From Apium graveolens (Eukaryota; Streptophyta; Magnoliopsida; Apiales; Apiaceae), in NCBI RefSeq assembly GCF_009905375.1, contig NC_133653.1:99747261-99811260 (forward strand): a stretch of DNA of 64,000 nucleotides, written 5' to 3'. Below the pieces are notes generated by a model. The model was given only the letters and a program-made list of their open reading frames with translations. It made no database searches and was not told where the DNA came from. Every line of letters begins with the position of its first letter. The first letter of the stretch is position 1. Below, piece after piece: positions 24,114-36,527 of the stretch. A program made the position numbers and the translations under genes.

Positions 24114-25889
24114 TGTACTTCTTGCACAAGAAGAATAAAACTGCATCTACTCTAAATGATCATGTCAGACAGCTGGATAAGTTGGTCAAAGATTCTGTTA
24201 TAATTATAAGAAGTGTTAATGGCACTGAGTTCAAGAATTCAATCATGGAAGAGTTCTGCAAAGAGCATGGAATCAAACAAAAATTTTCTGCACCTGGAAC
24301 TCCACAACAAAATGGAGTTGTAGAAAGAAAGAACATGACTCTCATTGAAGCTGCATTAACTATGCTTGATGAAGCAAAGCTACCAACCTACTTTTGGACT
24401 GAAGCTGTGCAGACTACTTGTTTTACACAGAATGCAACACTCATAAACAAGCATGGAAAAACACCATATGAAATTGTGAAGAAAAAGAAGCCAAATCTGA
24501 AATACTTTCATGTATTTGGATGCAAGTGTTTTGTTCTTAAGACTCATCCTGAACAGCTATCAAAATTTGATCTAAAAGCTGATGAAGGAATCTTTGTTGG
24601 ATATCCAGTTTCCACAAAAGCCTTCAGAGTCTACAATTTAAGAACAAGGGTTGTTATGGAATCTATCAATGTATCTTTTGATGATAAGAAGATTACTGGA
24701 CTTGAAGATTTCAATGATCACAATCAGCTGAGATTTGAAAATGAAGACTTAAATTCTGATTCAGTAAATTCTGATGACTTAAACTTAGGTCCTGTAAGTA
24801 CTGATGTCATTGAATCTGTGGTAACAACTCCAAAGGAAAATGCACCTGTCCAGAGGAAACAAGTTGAAGATACTACCACATCTCAAGACTCTCAAGAAGC
24901 ATCAGAACCTGTCACTGGCTCTTCAAGTTCTGATTCATTTAGTTCTGATGAGCCACATTCTGATAATTATGAAAACTCTGATACTTCAAATCCTGAAGGA
25001 TCCAAGTCAAATTCTGAAGTCTCAGAGAGCATAACTACTAGGGGAGCATCAGAAAATGTTGATGGAGACAACATGGATCATGGGGGAGGATCCAGTTCTA
25101 GAAGTCAACTTCAATCTGAAAGGAAGTGGACCAAATCACATACACCTGACTTAATAATTGGAGATCCTGAAGCAGGTGTCAGAACTAGAACTGCAACATC
25201 AAATGAATGTCCCTATCATTCTTTTCTATCTCAGACTGAACAAAATAAAGTGGAAGAAGCTCTTCAAGATGCTGATTGGGTGCAAGCAATGCAGGAAGAG
25301 TTAAATGAATTTGAAAGAAATAAAGTCTGGACCCTAGTGCCAAGACCAAGAGAACCTCACTTAATAGCTGTGAAAAGAATTTTCAAGTACCTTAAGGGTA
25401 CAACTGATCTGGGATTGTGGTATCCTAGAGAATCAGATTTTAAGCTCATAGATTACTCAGATGCAGATTTTGCAGAATGTAAAATAGACAGGAAAAGCAC
25501 TAGCGGAAGCTGCCAATTTCTTGGAGGTAGATTGGTTTCTTGGTTTAGCAAGAAATAGAAGTCAATTTCCATATCAACTGCAGATTCTTTGGATGAAGAA
25601 TCAGTTACTGGATTTTGGGTTAGAATTTTCTAAAATTCCTATTTACAGTGATAATCAAAGTGCTATTGCTATGACAGGTAATCCAGTTCAACACTCAATG
25701 ACAAATCACATCAGCATTAGGTACCATTTCATAAGGGAACATGTGATGGAAGGTACAGTGAAATTGCATTTTGTTCCAACAGATCAACAACTAGCAGATA
25801 TCTTTACAAAACCACTATGTGAAGCTACTTTTACAAGACTGGTAAATGAACTTGGAATGGTTTTAGGTTCTTTCTCTAAATCTGCTTAG
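24114..25889 (+). pseudogene. pol: pol of element A, second part: integrase rest joined to RNase H, RT core deleted
   Basis: The integrase resumes directly after the Athila insertion. NGTEF and [11 protein letters not shown], the regions of the last two catalytic acidic residues, are present. A Ser/Asp-rich linker follows (about 24730-25090). Near 25346 the frame jumps from the start of the RT domain straight to the RNase H-proximal part. Compared with element D, about 849 bp (283 codons), including the YVDD catalytic motif, are missing in frame. A stop at 25556-25558 follows, then a deletion of about 38 bp in RNase H. The C-terminal part continues in another frame to TAG at 25887-25889. It cannot encode an active RT. 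Confidence 0.9.
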
Positions 25890-27391
25890 TTTTTGTTCTC
25901 ATGCATCAGACTTTATGATCAGTGTTTATAGATTATCTTATCTTCATGTAATCTGTGCTTAAATTGAAAATTTATTAAATGCTGATTGTTATCTGATGTG
26001 GATCTTTAAACTCTGAAAGTGTTTTGAATGTTCTGTGACTATTCAATCCAATGAGGATAATTGTGCTAGATGCTGACCTAGTAGTCTTTAACTTACTAGA
26101 AATCCCATGTTTGAATTAGTTGTTTATGTGGAAACTCATTAACACAAGCAAATTCTGATTTTGAGCTTAGTCAAGTTTACTTTGTGTATCTTATTACTAA
26201 GTCACAAACTAGATTCTTGCTTCTTATCTGTCAAATTCTGATGTTAGTAAATCTTAAGGATGAACTAAATGCTGATAAGCCTCACTTATCAAAAAAAAGA
26301 AAATAAAATAAAAGTCAGGTACTCCTTTGAGATCTAGAGTAAATATGTGGAAGGGAAGACCCAAGTGCATTGCTGGTATTAGGTAATATGCATTAGAAAA
26401 ACAAATAAATTTTTCTTGGTGACTTTTCACATTCTCTGATTACTGGAGAAATACTCTGATAACAGCATAAATTCTGATAAGCAGTCGTCACTCACTTACA
26501 CTGAGAAGCCACTGTAAAAAGGAATTTCAAAATATGCATAAAATGAGCACAAACAGTTGAGGTGGATTCTTGCATAAATTTGTTCTTGAGTAGACTTTGT
26601 GATTGATGATAGATTTTAAGCACTTTTCTTAGTTATGCCTTATTTCTAAGATGTATTGAAGTTTATCAGACTTTAATCTTTATCTGATATTCTGCTGAAT
26701 GCGCACACTTTCATTCCATATGAATGATGAAAATTAATATGGTGATTAAGTTGTTGTTGACAAATAGTTAAGTGTTAGTTGCATAAATTCTGAGGACAAG
26801 TTCTGATGAAAGTTCTGATGATTAAACTCTGAAGAATCAAGTCAGTATTTGTATGAAGAATCACAGAAAAAGATATTCACTTTTTCAGTCCAGAAGCCAT
26901 ATTCTGATGACTATTAAGTTCTGATATTAAATCCTGATGGAATCCTTGATGCTTAAGTGGCATTATTCTTTACTTGACTTATTTATGGTAAAAACTGAAA
27001 TGGTCATATTTAATCAGAATATATTTAGGTGAGATAAAAATAGTCATAATCATTATGGGTTAGTGGTAAACGTGTCTGTCCTGAAAAACTGCATGTGCAC
27101 GGTAATTATTGCTTATTTTATGTGCCCATTAACTCCTGCTTTAACTTTTTACTGACTGTTCACATGTTGCCAGGTGTAAAGTGTATCCCATGCTTCAATA
27201 AATATAACTGTTGAGTGGAGAGATTATATATATGGGAGTTAAAAGATTTTCTAATCTTTTACTTACTTTTCTATTCTTAATCTCTTTTATTCTCGCTCTC
27301 TCTCTCTCTAATATTCTCTGAAGCGTTTTCTTACAGGAATTTTATCAAACACCTTGCAAACACTATCTTTCTCACTTAATTTCTTACAGAG
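25890..27391 (+). other. Spacer between pol and ORF3 of element A, with repeated ttctgat words
   Basis: No ORF or RNA gene is visible here. The stretch is rich in near-repeats of agttctgat / aaattctgat, densest at 26785-26935. The homologous spacer in element D (53346-54419) has the same character. It ends in a TATA-like box and a CT-rich leader ahead of ORF3. A small A-rich run lies at 26290-26312. Confidence 0.7.
27225..27309 (+). promoter_or_regulatory. Candidate internal promoter for ORF3 of element A
   Basis: A TATA-like tatatatat lies at 27225-27233, followed by a pyrimidine run (tctcgctctctctctct) ending near 27309. The ORF3 ATG is at 27392 in the context gagATGGca. The spacing resembles a plant TATA/Y-patch core promoter. 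A spliced leader is an alternative, because ttcttacag occurs twice just before the ATG. No expression evidence is available. Confidence 0.4.
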
Positions 27392-29972
27392 ATGGCACCA
27401 AAAGACTTGATTTTCAATGGAGCTAAGTTGTTCCTAACAACTACTCGTCTATTCTTAGCTAGGTTGAAGCTCCATCGAAACTTCACTTTATTCAGGATTT
27501 CCTTGCTAATTCTGATATTGGGTATGCTTTGACCCAACCTGAAGTAATCTCTGGAACCCAAGTGCTGGAGTTTTGGAGAAGTGGAATATATGATGATGAT
27601 GGTGCTCAAGGGTCCCCAAGTATTATCTTTACAACATGGGAGGATGAGCATATCGTGACTTTGGCTACAGTACGCCAAACATTGCAGTTGCCTGAGAACT
27701 GCGCTTATACAACTGTTGAGGAGCTAGTTCTTCAAAATATGATGGCTAGTTTGGGGTATGAAAAGACATTGGCCAAGCTGGGTCAATTGAAGAGATCTTA
27801 CATAAGGAGGGAATGGAGTTTCTTCTTTGACTGCATTACAAAGACCTTCTCCAACAAATGTTCTAATTTTGATGCAATCCCCATACTCAGTCAACAAATC
27901 GGGTATGCTCTCATTAATCAAACTGATTTTGATTATGCAAGTGATGTTTTAGGATTTATTGGGGATTGGATGACAGAAGATAGGAATACTGTCTATTTTG
28001 TTAGATTATATCAGCTTATCTATAGTGTTTGTTGTTCTGATAAGCCCCAATTAGCTAGTGAATCACTTTCACCATTTAGACTAGCTAAAAGAGCTTTTAA
28101 TGACTTATTATCTACTGATAATAAGAAGGTTGTGTTAAGACCCTTCCAAATTCCTTTATCTGTCAAACAAGCCTTAATAACCTATGATCCAGTTACATAC
28201 ACTGCACTATATCCTGATGTCCAACCATCTGAACCTCAACTAGCAGCACCTACCACCACTACCCAAACACCTCAAACTTCTCATCCACAACCAAAATCTA
28301 CCATCAGGGCATCTGTCAAACCATCAACTCAATCATTTCAACCTGAATCATCAGCACATACAATCAGATCTTCATCTTCCAGGCCAAAGAGGACAAAGTC
28401 TGTTCCTCAACCTCTACAAAAGAGAAGGAAGATGATTCTCAGAGATGAATCTGATAGTGATGAAGAGGACACAGTTGAAGCACGGTTCATGCATCAGAAC
28501 CTGTGATAATTGGAGCTGAGAATGTTACTTCTCAGAAAGAAACTGCAGCTCAAAGTTCTGATACTTTGAAAAGAAAGAAATCTGTAAGTTCTGTTGCTGC
28601 TGAAGCAACTCCTTCATTGGCAAGAAGATTGAAGAAAATGAAGGCTAGGAGGTATTTGGCTAAGGCTCCATCAGAAGATACTGAAGAAACTGAGGAAGGG
28701 GATCAGGAATCTCTGATCTTACAAGAACCAATTATCATTGAAGCCCTTCCAGCTCAAGCCAAAGACACTGTAAATGATACAGCGGTTACCCCTCATGTCT
28801 CTCCTATTAAAGCTACAGATGATGCTAAAGAACAAGCTAAAACTTCTGAAATTGATATTCACAATTTGAATATACTAAATGTTCTTTATCTGGTAGCTCC
28901 ATCTATAGAATCTCAACAATCTCCAACTAATTCTCCAATTTTAAATGCTGAGATACCATCTACACCAACCACACCGGCTCTGGAGATAAATTCTGATGCT
29001 CAGAATTTAGATAATGTTATTCCTGAATCTCCAGTAGCTTCACACACTCTTGTGCTGTCATAACATAATGAGTCTTCCTCAAGTTCTGAAGACAGTGTTT
29101 CTGTTGAGACTCCAGTTCCCATACTAGGCAAGGAAGCATTGGTGTAGAAATTTGTTGAAAAGGAAGCACCTATTCCTTGGGAGGATACTCACAGAGGTGT
29201 GGAGTGGACCAAAAAGTGGAATGACACTGATTTCATTCCAAGCTCTAAAATTCTGACAGAGCATATTGCTAAAGCTGATGAGTTGCTCACAAATGCTGAT
29301 TTAAAGACACAACTCAAGATCACTACTCTATCTACCAAACATCTTCAAGGTCTACATTCTTCTACTCATGACAAGGTTGATACACTAAAGGAACATGTTG
29401 ATAAACTAGATCTATAGATCAAGCTTGACAAGAACAGATATATCATACCTACTCTTGAGAAAGTTGAAGCCATTGAGAAGATTCAAGAGAAGCAACAGGC
29501 CCAAATTGATGTGGTCCTGGCTAACCAAGCTTCTCAGAAAGCTCAATTGGATGAAATCCAATCTTCAGTTGAACTTCTTCTTTCTCTCTTACTTCCTGAT
29601 GATGCCAAAAAGGGGGAGAAGGTATTTAAGTCGAAATGCTCACCTACTCAACCACTGAAGAAGAAGGATGATAAAGGTGATGACCAGGGAAACTCTGATA
29701 AGAGAAAAGGTCAAGGAAAAGTTCAAGGAAAATCTTCTACACAGAACAAGTCAAGTTCTGATGCTGTGAATGCTAAAAGTCTGAAGTCAAGTTCTGATAA
29801 ACAAAGTCTGATGTCAAGTTTCGATATTCTAATTTAGTCAGGATCTAAAGACTCTCAGAAGTTTTTACAAACTCTGAAGCTAAAAGGGAAGCCGACTACT
29901 ATTTATTACAAAGATCTTAAAATCCAGACACTTGATGAGGAGATAGCTAGAAGATTATTTCTGAAACAAAAT
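27392..29972 (+). pseudogene. ORF3 (env-like position) of element A, first part, disrupted
   Basis: The ATG at 27392 opens a protein that shifts frame near 27465. It is then open as 27529-28506 (325 codons), shifts again near 28500 and continues 28503-29063. It has stops at 29061, 29146 and 29415 and further ones later. The first 210 residues look like a mostly helical globular domain (WSFFFDCITKTF near 27812-27850). A Pro/Thr/Ser-rich segment, a basic cluster and acidic and coiled-coil regions follow. I see no signal peptide or membrane helix, so the usual name env-like rests on position only. It is homologous to ORF3 of D and, more distantly, of B2. The B complex is inserted after aaaat at 29968-29972. 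Confidence 0.75.
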
Positions 29973-30050
29973 TGTTAGGTCCCAATTTGTTTGTAGAAGG
30001 GGGGTTGAATGCAAACAATACCGTTTAATCGAATAAAATGCGGAATAAAA
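29973..30050 (-). repeat. Remnant of the left LTR of the B complex
   Basis: These 78 bases match the start of the LTR at 38895 almost perfectly, with one G fewer, in the same orientation. They run into the N gap. The edge at 29973 follows target-site copy aaaat. Confidence 0.85.
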
Positions 30051-30150
30051 NNNNNNNNNNNNNNNNNNNNNNNNNNNNNNNNNNNNNNNNNNNNNNNNNN
30101 NNNNNNNNNNNNNNNNNNNNNNNNNNNNNNNNNNNNNNNNNNNNNNNNNN
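30051..30150. other. Assembly gap of 100 Ns
   Basis: Exactly 100 unknown bases form a conventional gap of unknown size. The sequence changes from an LTR-B end on the left to an unrelated LTR (C) on the right, so an unknown amount of DNA may be missing. Confidence 0.98.
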
Positions 30151-30783
30151 ACAAGTAGCTAGTCACCAGAGAACTTTTCCCCCCCTTGGTCGCCACAGAA
30201 AAGTCCTCCAGTTTTCGCCACAGAATCCTTAGCCACACAATTTTATTGGATATAAAGACTACACATTTGCAGCAGAAGAATCACCATTCATTTGGATTAA
30301 TTTATGTTCATCTTCTCTCGAGGAGTAGTGAAATGGCAGCAAAGATTTACAGAGAATTCAAGCTTTTTGTATATCCGTTTAACTTCACACCGGAGTAACG
30401 TTATAATGTCCGATTTAATTCTTGTATATTCTTAGGGGCATTATAATCGTTACCCGGTAATTAAATCCGAGTACAAACAAAGCTAGATCATTGTATAGGT
30501 TTTGATTTGTAAATATTTGTAGAAGCTAGGAACTTTGTTGTTCTTAGATTGTAGCCGTTAATTTATTTATCGGAGTGTAGCAACATCCCTCGAGATTTAT
30601 ATATAATATTACTTCTCCGAATATCTTGTGTTCCTCATTTTATATTCCCATACACTATTCAGCTCAAGAACATGGAACCACTAAACGAGCACTAAATCTA
30701 TATCCGCTAAAGATTCGAAAGAATTTTTAATTTTGTGATTATCGTATTCAACCCCCCTTTCTACGATAATTCGGGACCTAACA
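30151..30783 (+). repeat. 5' LTR of element C (start lost in the gap)
   Basis: It ends gggacctaaca and is followed two bases later by TGGTATCAGAGC, which defines the 3' LTR edge. The last 40 bases (attcaacccccctttctacg and on) are related to the end of LTR-B. Words of the type tcgccacag occur at 30189 and 30212. Confidence 0.8.
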
Positions 30784-30785
30784 AT

Positions 30786-30797
30786 TGGTATCAGAGC
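30786..30797 (+). other. Primer binding site (tRNA-Met type) of element C
   Basis: TGGTATCAGAGC lies 2 bases after the LTR end cctaaca. Confidence 0.9.
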
Positions 30798-31600
30798 TTA
30801 CTGATTGATACACAAATCAGGATCCTTAAATTAATTTATTTTATTAATTTGAATTTACATAATTTATTTTATAAATTTGATTTGGAAATTTATTCTATAA
30901 ATTTATTTAATTAAGTTTATTATTTAAACTTGAATAAATTTATTTATAAACTTAATTTAAATAAATTATTTTATAAATTTGATATAAATTAATTTATTAT
31001 TTAATTTATTTTTCGGTTGTTTTAGCTGCCAGTTTTGTTGTGATTAACCTCGACAATTCTTTTTCATTTGCTGCCATTTTTTTTCTTCTTCCCGACAATA
31101 GTTCAAGGGTAATTGTTATTGGCATGCGTGGCGCAAACAAAGAAAAAGCAGCTCAGAAAAGGTGTACAGATTCAAGTGTATAAACTTGTACATGTAGCTT
31201 GGTCACGCGCGGAGGAAAAAGAATAACGCAGCAAATCTGTGGAGTGCAAGTCACGCGTGGGAAGAGAACATTCGCGCGCCTAAAGTTGCAAGCACTCGCG
31301 ACTTGCCTGTCACGCGCCTGGCATCCATCTGAGTGCACAGATACGCACGGGTCTTGAGATGACTGTATTTATGATCGCCACAGCTTGGAGTCGCCATACA
31401 AATGAAAAACGGCGCACACCTCCTTCCTGCTCGCCACTCACCTGCATACAAAAGCAATTATGAGGTCGCCATAGACACAAAAACTCTGTTATTCTGGTCG
31501 CCGCATAATTAAATTTCTAAGGCAAAGATGGCGCAAGAACAGAAGGTCGCCACAGAGAATACCTGTTGTGCACTTAACAAATTTTGGTTACCTAAAATTT
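30798..31600 (+). other. Leader of element C: AT-rich repeats then tcgccac-motif region
   Basis: Positions 30820-31015 are nearly pure AT, with repeated aatttatttataaattt words. Positions 31120-31560 are more GC-rich and contain at least six copies of gtcgcca(c/t)a (31374, 31390, 31430, 31464, 31497, 31545), the word also found in the element's LTR. Repeated cacgcg words occur at 31205-31315. No ORF is supported. Confidence 0.65.
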
Positions 31601-33530
31601 ATTATTTCTGATTTATTTAATTTCCATAAAATTTAAAATTCTTAAATTTATTTTTTTAAATAATAATTTACATTTTATTTAATTTTTAAGAAAATTCAAA
31701 TTCTTGAAAATTAAATTTTATGTAAATATTTATTTTTGATTAATTTATTTTCTAAGAAAATTAAAAATATTGGAATTTAAATTTCTCTTAAATATTAAAT
31801 TAAGGGTATTCAAAGGATTGGTAGACTTAGGATTCCTCCGGGCTTTTAAAGTATATTTTAATCTTTCGAAGAAAACGAAGACCATGTGCTATTCAGACGG
31901 AAAATTCCCGAATACGGAAATTGAAGATAATGGTTTTCTTACTCCGATGAAACTGATTTCAAGACCTATAAACGAAAATTGTGGAAATTCCTCGAAGGCT
32001 TACTCCATAGGATACCACTGGGTTTTCAGACGCAGGGCATGAATGAAATTTCTACGGGTATAATTTTTCTCGGAGATTTTAAGACAACTCTATGATTCCA
32101 GATTATACAGTCATACAGTGGTTTGTACCATTGCTATATTTATCCGGGAATTAATGAGATCATACAAGCAGGAATTGTGGAGGTCAGAGAGAATAGTGGG
32201 GACAAACAAACATCTCAGTCACAGGTAGTAAAGTTGGAACCTTTGGATAAAATGTAAGAGTTACTAATAGCTGAATCAGAAGAAGCTCAGGTAGAAGTAC
32301 TTGAGAGACTGAATGTCAGGGTCGTGTTTCACATGTCAGGGAAGTTTAGTCGCATCAGATTTACAAGGAGTACATAAGCTATATCCAAGGATCAAGCCTA
32401 TCTATTCCGTAGCAGAGGTTCTTACAGATTCAGTTCAAGGGGTGATTACAAGACTGAGATTAGGACACAAACAAGATTTGATAGCTACAGGTTTGACAAG
32501 CAATATGTGTCAAGTAACTATCAGGGGTTTTGCTACAACAGAACAAGAAGCTTGACAAACAAGGATGAGTAGGGATTCAGTTGAAGAGTTGAGACAAAAG
32601 TGAAATGTTTTCTTAGGGAAGCAGCCAGTCAAAACTTATAGTGCATGGGAAAGAGTTGGGATGGATCAGATGACGAGAATCATGAATATCTTGCTTTCAT
32701 AGCAATTTATGAAGATGGTCCAACTCACATATCTCAAGTTTCAAATTCTTGAACCACTGTAATATTTTGTTTTCAATATTCAATGCATGTTAAGATCATA
32801 GGGTTTAAATGTTTAACACTCGCACAAGCATGATATCATCACACATAGATAATGCTGAACTAGTTCACTAGAATATTTTTCTGGTAACTAGGATAGATGT
32901 TTAACTTGTGCATGTTACTTTAGATGATCTTAAATATGTGATTGAATATTGTTGAACATGATTAATTGCTTTAGTGAGATATATATTTTCCAGCACTTAA
33001 GACCTTTGTTTTTGCTTATTCTCTGCATCCTATTATAATGTGATTTATTCATTTGATCTGAATTATTTGTTAAGATGTATTAATTTATAATTGGATTGAG
33101 ATAGCTAGATGAGATTTATCAACAAGATTGGACTAGATAGAATTAGTGATATATTTGTTAATTCTGTTTGTTCCATATCATGCCTATATTGCTTTATTCT
33201 TGTGTCATATTTCTGAATGAATGCCATGTATTCCTATTTCAATGCTCGCTTATTTTTATGCCATGAATGCATCTCTTAGTACTTGCATTAATTATAAAAA
33301 GCATGTTTAGGATTATAATAGGGCAAAGACTGCTAGTCCTTCTTATGTAAGGTTGGAATCATTTTTCCCTCAGCCTAGAGACAATTTTGTCAAGGGTATC
33401 AAAATGGAGAAAATGGTCAGTCAAAGATAAGAATTAGCATGATAAGGTTGCATATGTTGTTATCTCTGTTTATAGTAAAATCTCTAATCCATCTGGACCC
33501 AAACTGATAAGTTGAGTACCAAGAACTGTT
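31601..33530 (+). pseudogene. Decayed gag region of element C
   Basis: The position between leader and protease is where gag belongs. Only short frames remain (31770-32042 and 32313-32555). A Ser/Arg/Tyr-rich translated patch near 32330-32560 could be a gag C-terminal region. I recognise no zinc knuckle. AT-rich noncoding sequence dominates 32760-33300. The call rests mainly on position. Confidence 0.4.
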
Positions 33531-35820
33531 AATCCATTTGTGAGTGCAGGACATAACAGGTCAATTGATTCATATATATTCTTGGTAATTCATACTTAAG
33601 GCATATGATCAAAGAAAGAGCCTCACAATCAAATGTGATCAATAAAAGCTATTCCGTCAGTAATCTTTGGAGATGACATCAAAGGTTTTCATTACAGGAC
33701 AAGCTATACAGAAAAGGGATGTCATCATGAACTCAACAATTGTTATAACTGATAACAACTAATTATTGGAGTCATTGATAACAGTTGAAGCAACTTCCTT
33801 GCTGGAGAATCAAGGCACAAATCCTCTTATCAGACAGTTCTGCATCAAAGGACAAATGTCAATTCAAGGAAGGATTAATGTCTCATCTGAAGCAGGAAGG
33901 GTGAGAAGCTTGCTCTTCTTAAAGTAAGTCAAGGAAATGCTCGTGGCTAGACTGGAAACTCTGAAAAGGTGAAGTCAATGGTTTCTACTGTAAAGCTTCA
34001 TCTGACAAAAGTTTAGCTATGGCATTGGAATCTCTCACCCTTGAACATCATCTCAAGGAACTCTTTTGTGAAAAGGGGTTAGTGAGAGGACTGCCTCATC
34101 TGGAATTTAGAAGGATGACAAATGTGAGGCATGTCAGGAAGAGAAGTCAAAGACAACATCACATCAAAGTTAAGATATACCTTAGTGATGATTGATGACT
34201 ACCCTTAATACAAATTTGTTGTTCGTGCGTTCTCAAGACAAGACATCATAGATAGTGATTGATCATATCAGGAGATCAAACTGGAAGCAACTGTAAAAGA
34301 AATGATCTTGTGGTCAGATAATAGGACTGAATCAAGAAACAGTTCTGATTAATATCTGTAACATCAAGAACATTCTGAGACATATTCAGTACTAGAAGCT
34401 CCGTGTCAGAATGGAGTGGTACAAAGGAAGAACTGGAACTTGATCAAAGCTATGAGGGAAATATCAAGCTAATAAGACTTTCTAAATACCAAAGGGCTGG
34501 AGCAGTCAGAACAGTTTACAACAAGTAAGATCAAACCTTGATCGGATGTATACATGAAGACCAATAATGAGTTAATGGCCAACAGCATTAAAAAGTGGAT
34601 AACCTAAAAGCGTTTGGAGAGAATGTTCTACAGAAGCAAACAGTCTAATGTTTTTAGTTGTTTGAAGATCTTGGCATTTGCAGCTAAGACTTGTAAGGAT
34701 ATTCTTCATGGCTACTCAATGGAGTTTACAACCTACATGGCATTTGTGGTTGATCAACAAAAGATGATTGAAAGTCTAAGTACACATTTTAACAACTCCA
34801 TGCTCCAAGCTGTTAAAGGTGAAATTGATGGTATTGATGATTCATATCCAAGCAGTGGAATGACAGTGTATAACACAACTCATTATTTCAATGAAGCCAA
34901 TCAGCAAGGGTAAGGATTTTCAGGAAATTCCAGCAACAGCTTAGGGGGAGCAAAAGAAGGATCAACTAGTCAGACACAATACCACATTAAAAATCAGAGG
35001 ACACTAAAGAACATATGTGTTGAGACAAAGGGTTTGATGTCAATATTATTCCCAGAGTCTAGTTCTTAAGTGATCTAGATGGTGGAGTAATGATTAGAAG
35101 GTCTACTGAGTGTGAATGATTATTTCTTTAGTTTTCTATCTAAAGAAGACACTAAGAAAGTTATAGAAGCTCTGATAGATCCAGATTGATTGGGTAATTA
35201 CAAAGCAAGATGAACTCAATCAGTCAGCAAGCAGATTATAAGGAAGCTGGTATCCAAAACAAATGACAACTTTGTAATTGGTACAAGGATAACCAGAAGT
35301 CAAACTGGATGACAATGGCATTGTTACGAGGGACAAGGCCAAACTGGATGCTAGGTTATTATCAGGAAGCAGTATCCAGTGACGAGACTTGAGGATATTA
35401 CGACATATCAGGCACCTGATGCACATTACACTTGGAATTGGACTCTAGTAGATGTGTACAAGTGTACTCCTAGTTGGTGAGTCAAAAGAGGAAGTCAATG
35501 CATAACAATTCATGGACTTTGCAGTTGCAGATCTATTGGACCATGTAAATCTCTTCTTCACAAGCTCACTTCAGGTTGGTATGAACTAGTATACTACCCA
35601 AGAAATCGTCAAGGACATGGTATGGCACTCTAACTGAAGTTGTAGTTAAATATGAAATAGTAGAGTCGTCATATTAATAACTCTCTTTATCACTAAGCAC
35701 AAACATATTAATTTATATGTGCAGTGACATAATGATAATGTTATATGTTGGTCTACTAACAAAGACTTGTGCAAGATTATTTGCTAAGTAATTGTAGAGT
35801 AGGTATGGAGGAGCATGTTA
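33531..35820 (+). pseudogene. pol: pol of element C, heavily decayed
   Basis: The gag-pol border sequence aatccatttgtgagtgcagg is at 33531-33550. Protease remnants follow (FGDDIKGF near 33672). A GAG-pre-integrase stretch reads LVRGLPHLEF near 34080-34112. Integrase patches include IDDYP (about 34190) and NGVVQRKN (about 34410). The ORF at 34614-34913 (99 codons) covers the integrase C-terminal linker (GYSME, VVDQQKMIESLS). RT fragments lie at 35150-35640. Stops and shifts occur throughout. It is homologous to B2 pol but on the opposite strand. Confidence 0.65.
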
Positions 35821-35880
35821 GAAAGGTTATAATTCTTTTTGGAATTACTTCAAACAAGCCATTAGGATAAACTAATTCAA

Positions 35881-36010
35881 CCTTGACTGGAACTTTTGAC
35901 ACACTTGACTTGGAGACAGCTTTCTCATTAGCATTATCTTCAGCACGGATTTCTTCTTGAATAATAAATAAGGTCTCATCAAATGGTTCATCAATTGATT
36001 CTTTATAGAG
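35881..36010 (-). pseudogene. Misplaced duplicate of a B1 gag fragment
   Basis: About 130 bp repeat 36957-37096 nearly exactly (FDET, EEIRAEDNANEKAVSK, VPVKV). The fragment is joined on its right to the pre-integrase coding sequence at gagg, and on its left to unrelated sequence. It forms the tail of the chimeric frame 35777-36517. Confidence 0.85.
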
Positions 36011-36517
36011 GGGCAGACCTCTGACCAATTCTCTTTTGACAAGAGAATTCATTGTTTTAAAATTGAGATGAGAAAGTCTCTTGTGCCATAGCCAACTCTC
36101 ATCTGACGATGCCTTTGCATAGAAATAATTGACTTCAGGATTGCTTTCAGAGTTCATGTCAGCTACGAACAGATTTCCTTTCCGGATTCCCATCAAGGAG
36201 GGTTTTTCACTTTTCTTGTGCAGAATCTGACACTTCAGCTTGTCGAATAAAACATTGTAGCCGTTGTCATAGAACTTACTAATGCTAAGCAGATTGTGTT
36301 CAAGTCCTTGCACAACATACACATTTTCAATGATAACATTTCCAGCTAGCAAACAGCCATATCCCTCCGTTGAACCTTTGCTGTTATCTCCAAAGGTAAC
36401 CACTGGGCCAACTTTCTCAACCACATTTGATAGCAGGGCTCTATCTCCGGTCATATGTCTTGACGATCCGCTGTCAAGAATCCACACTACCGGTTGTACC
36501 TGTTTAATGCCCTGCAA
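36011..36517 (-). pseudogene. pol: pol of B1: protease and GAG-pre-integrase, truncated
   Basis: It reads [13 protein letters not shown] (protease active site, about 36460-36490), then [10 protein letters not shown] and ends at LVRGLP. There the frame passes into the misplaced gag fragment. Integrase, RT, RNase H and ORF3 are absent from this copy. It is nearly identical to B2 pol at 47850-48360. Confidence 0.9.
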
Positions 36518-36527
36518 TACAAATGGA

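Larger units (their letters stand above)
30151..35880 (+). mobile_element. Element C: old decayed copia retrotransposon, plus strand, truncated at both ends
   Basis: It has an LTR end and Met primer site at 30783-30797, a long AT-rich leader, and copia gag-pol remnants in plus orientation up to about 35820. No 3' LTR follows. Near 35880 the sequence switches to a gag fragment of family B on the minus strand. Translated fragments resemble the pol of B2 (LVRGLPHLEF, NGVVQRKN, VVDQQKMIESLS) but with stops every few codons. It is much older than its neighbours. Confidence 0.7.

Noticed and set aside
30160..31560. tcgccac words as a cellular gene or restriction-type array
   Set aside because: They are tied to the LTR and leader of element C and show no coding frame.
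35817..35830. tgttag at 35817 as a possible LTR start
   Set aside because: Six bases only. The following sequence does not match any LTR in the window, and no primer site or tract adjoins it.
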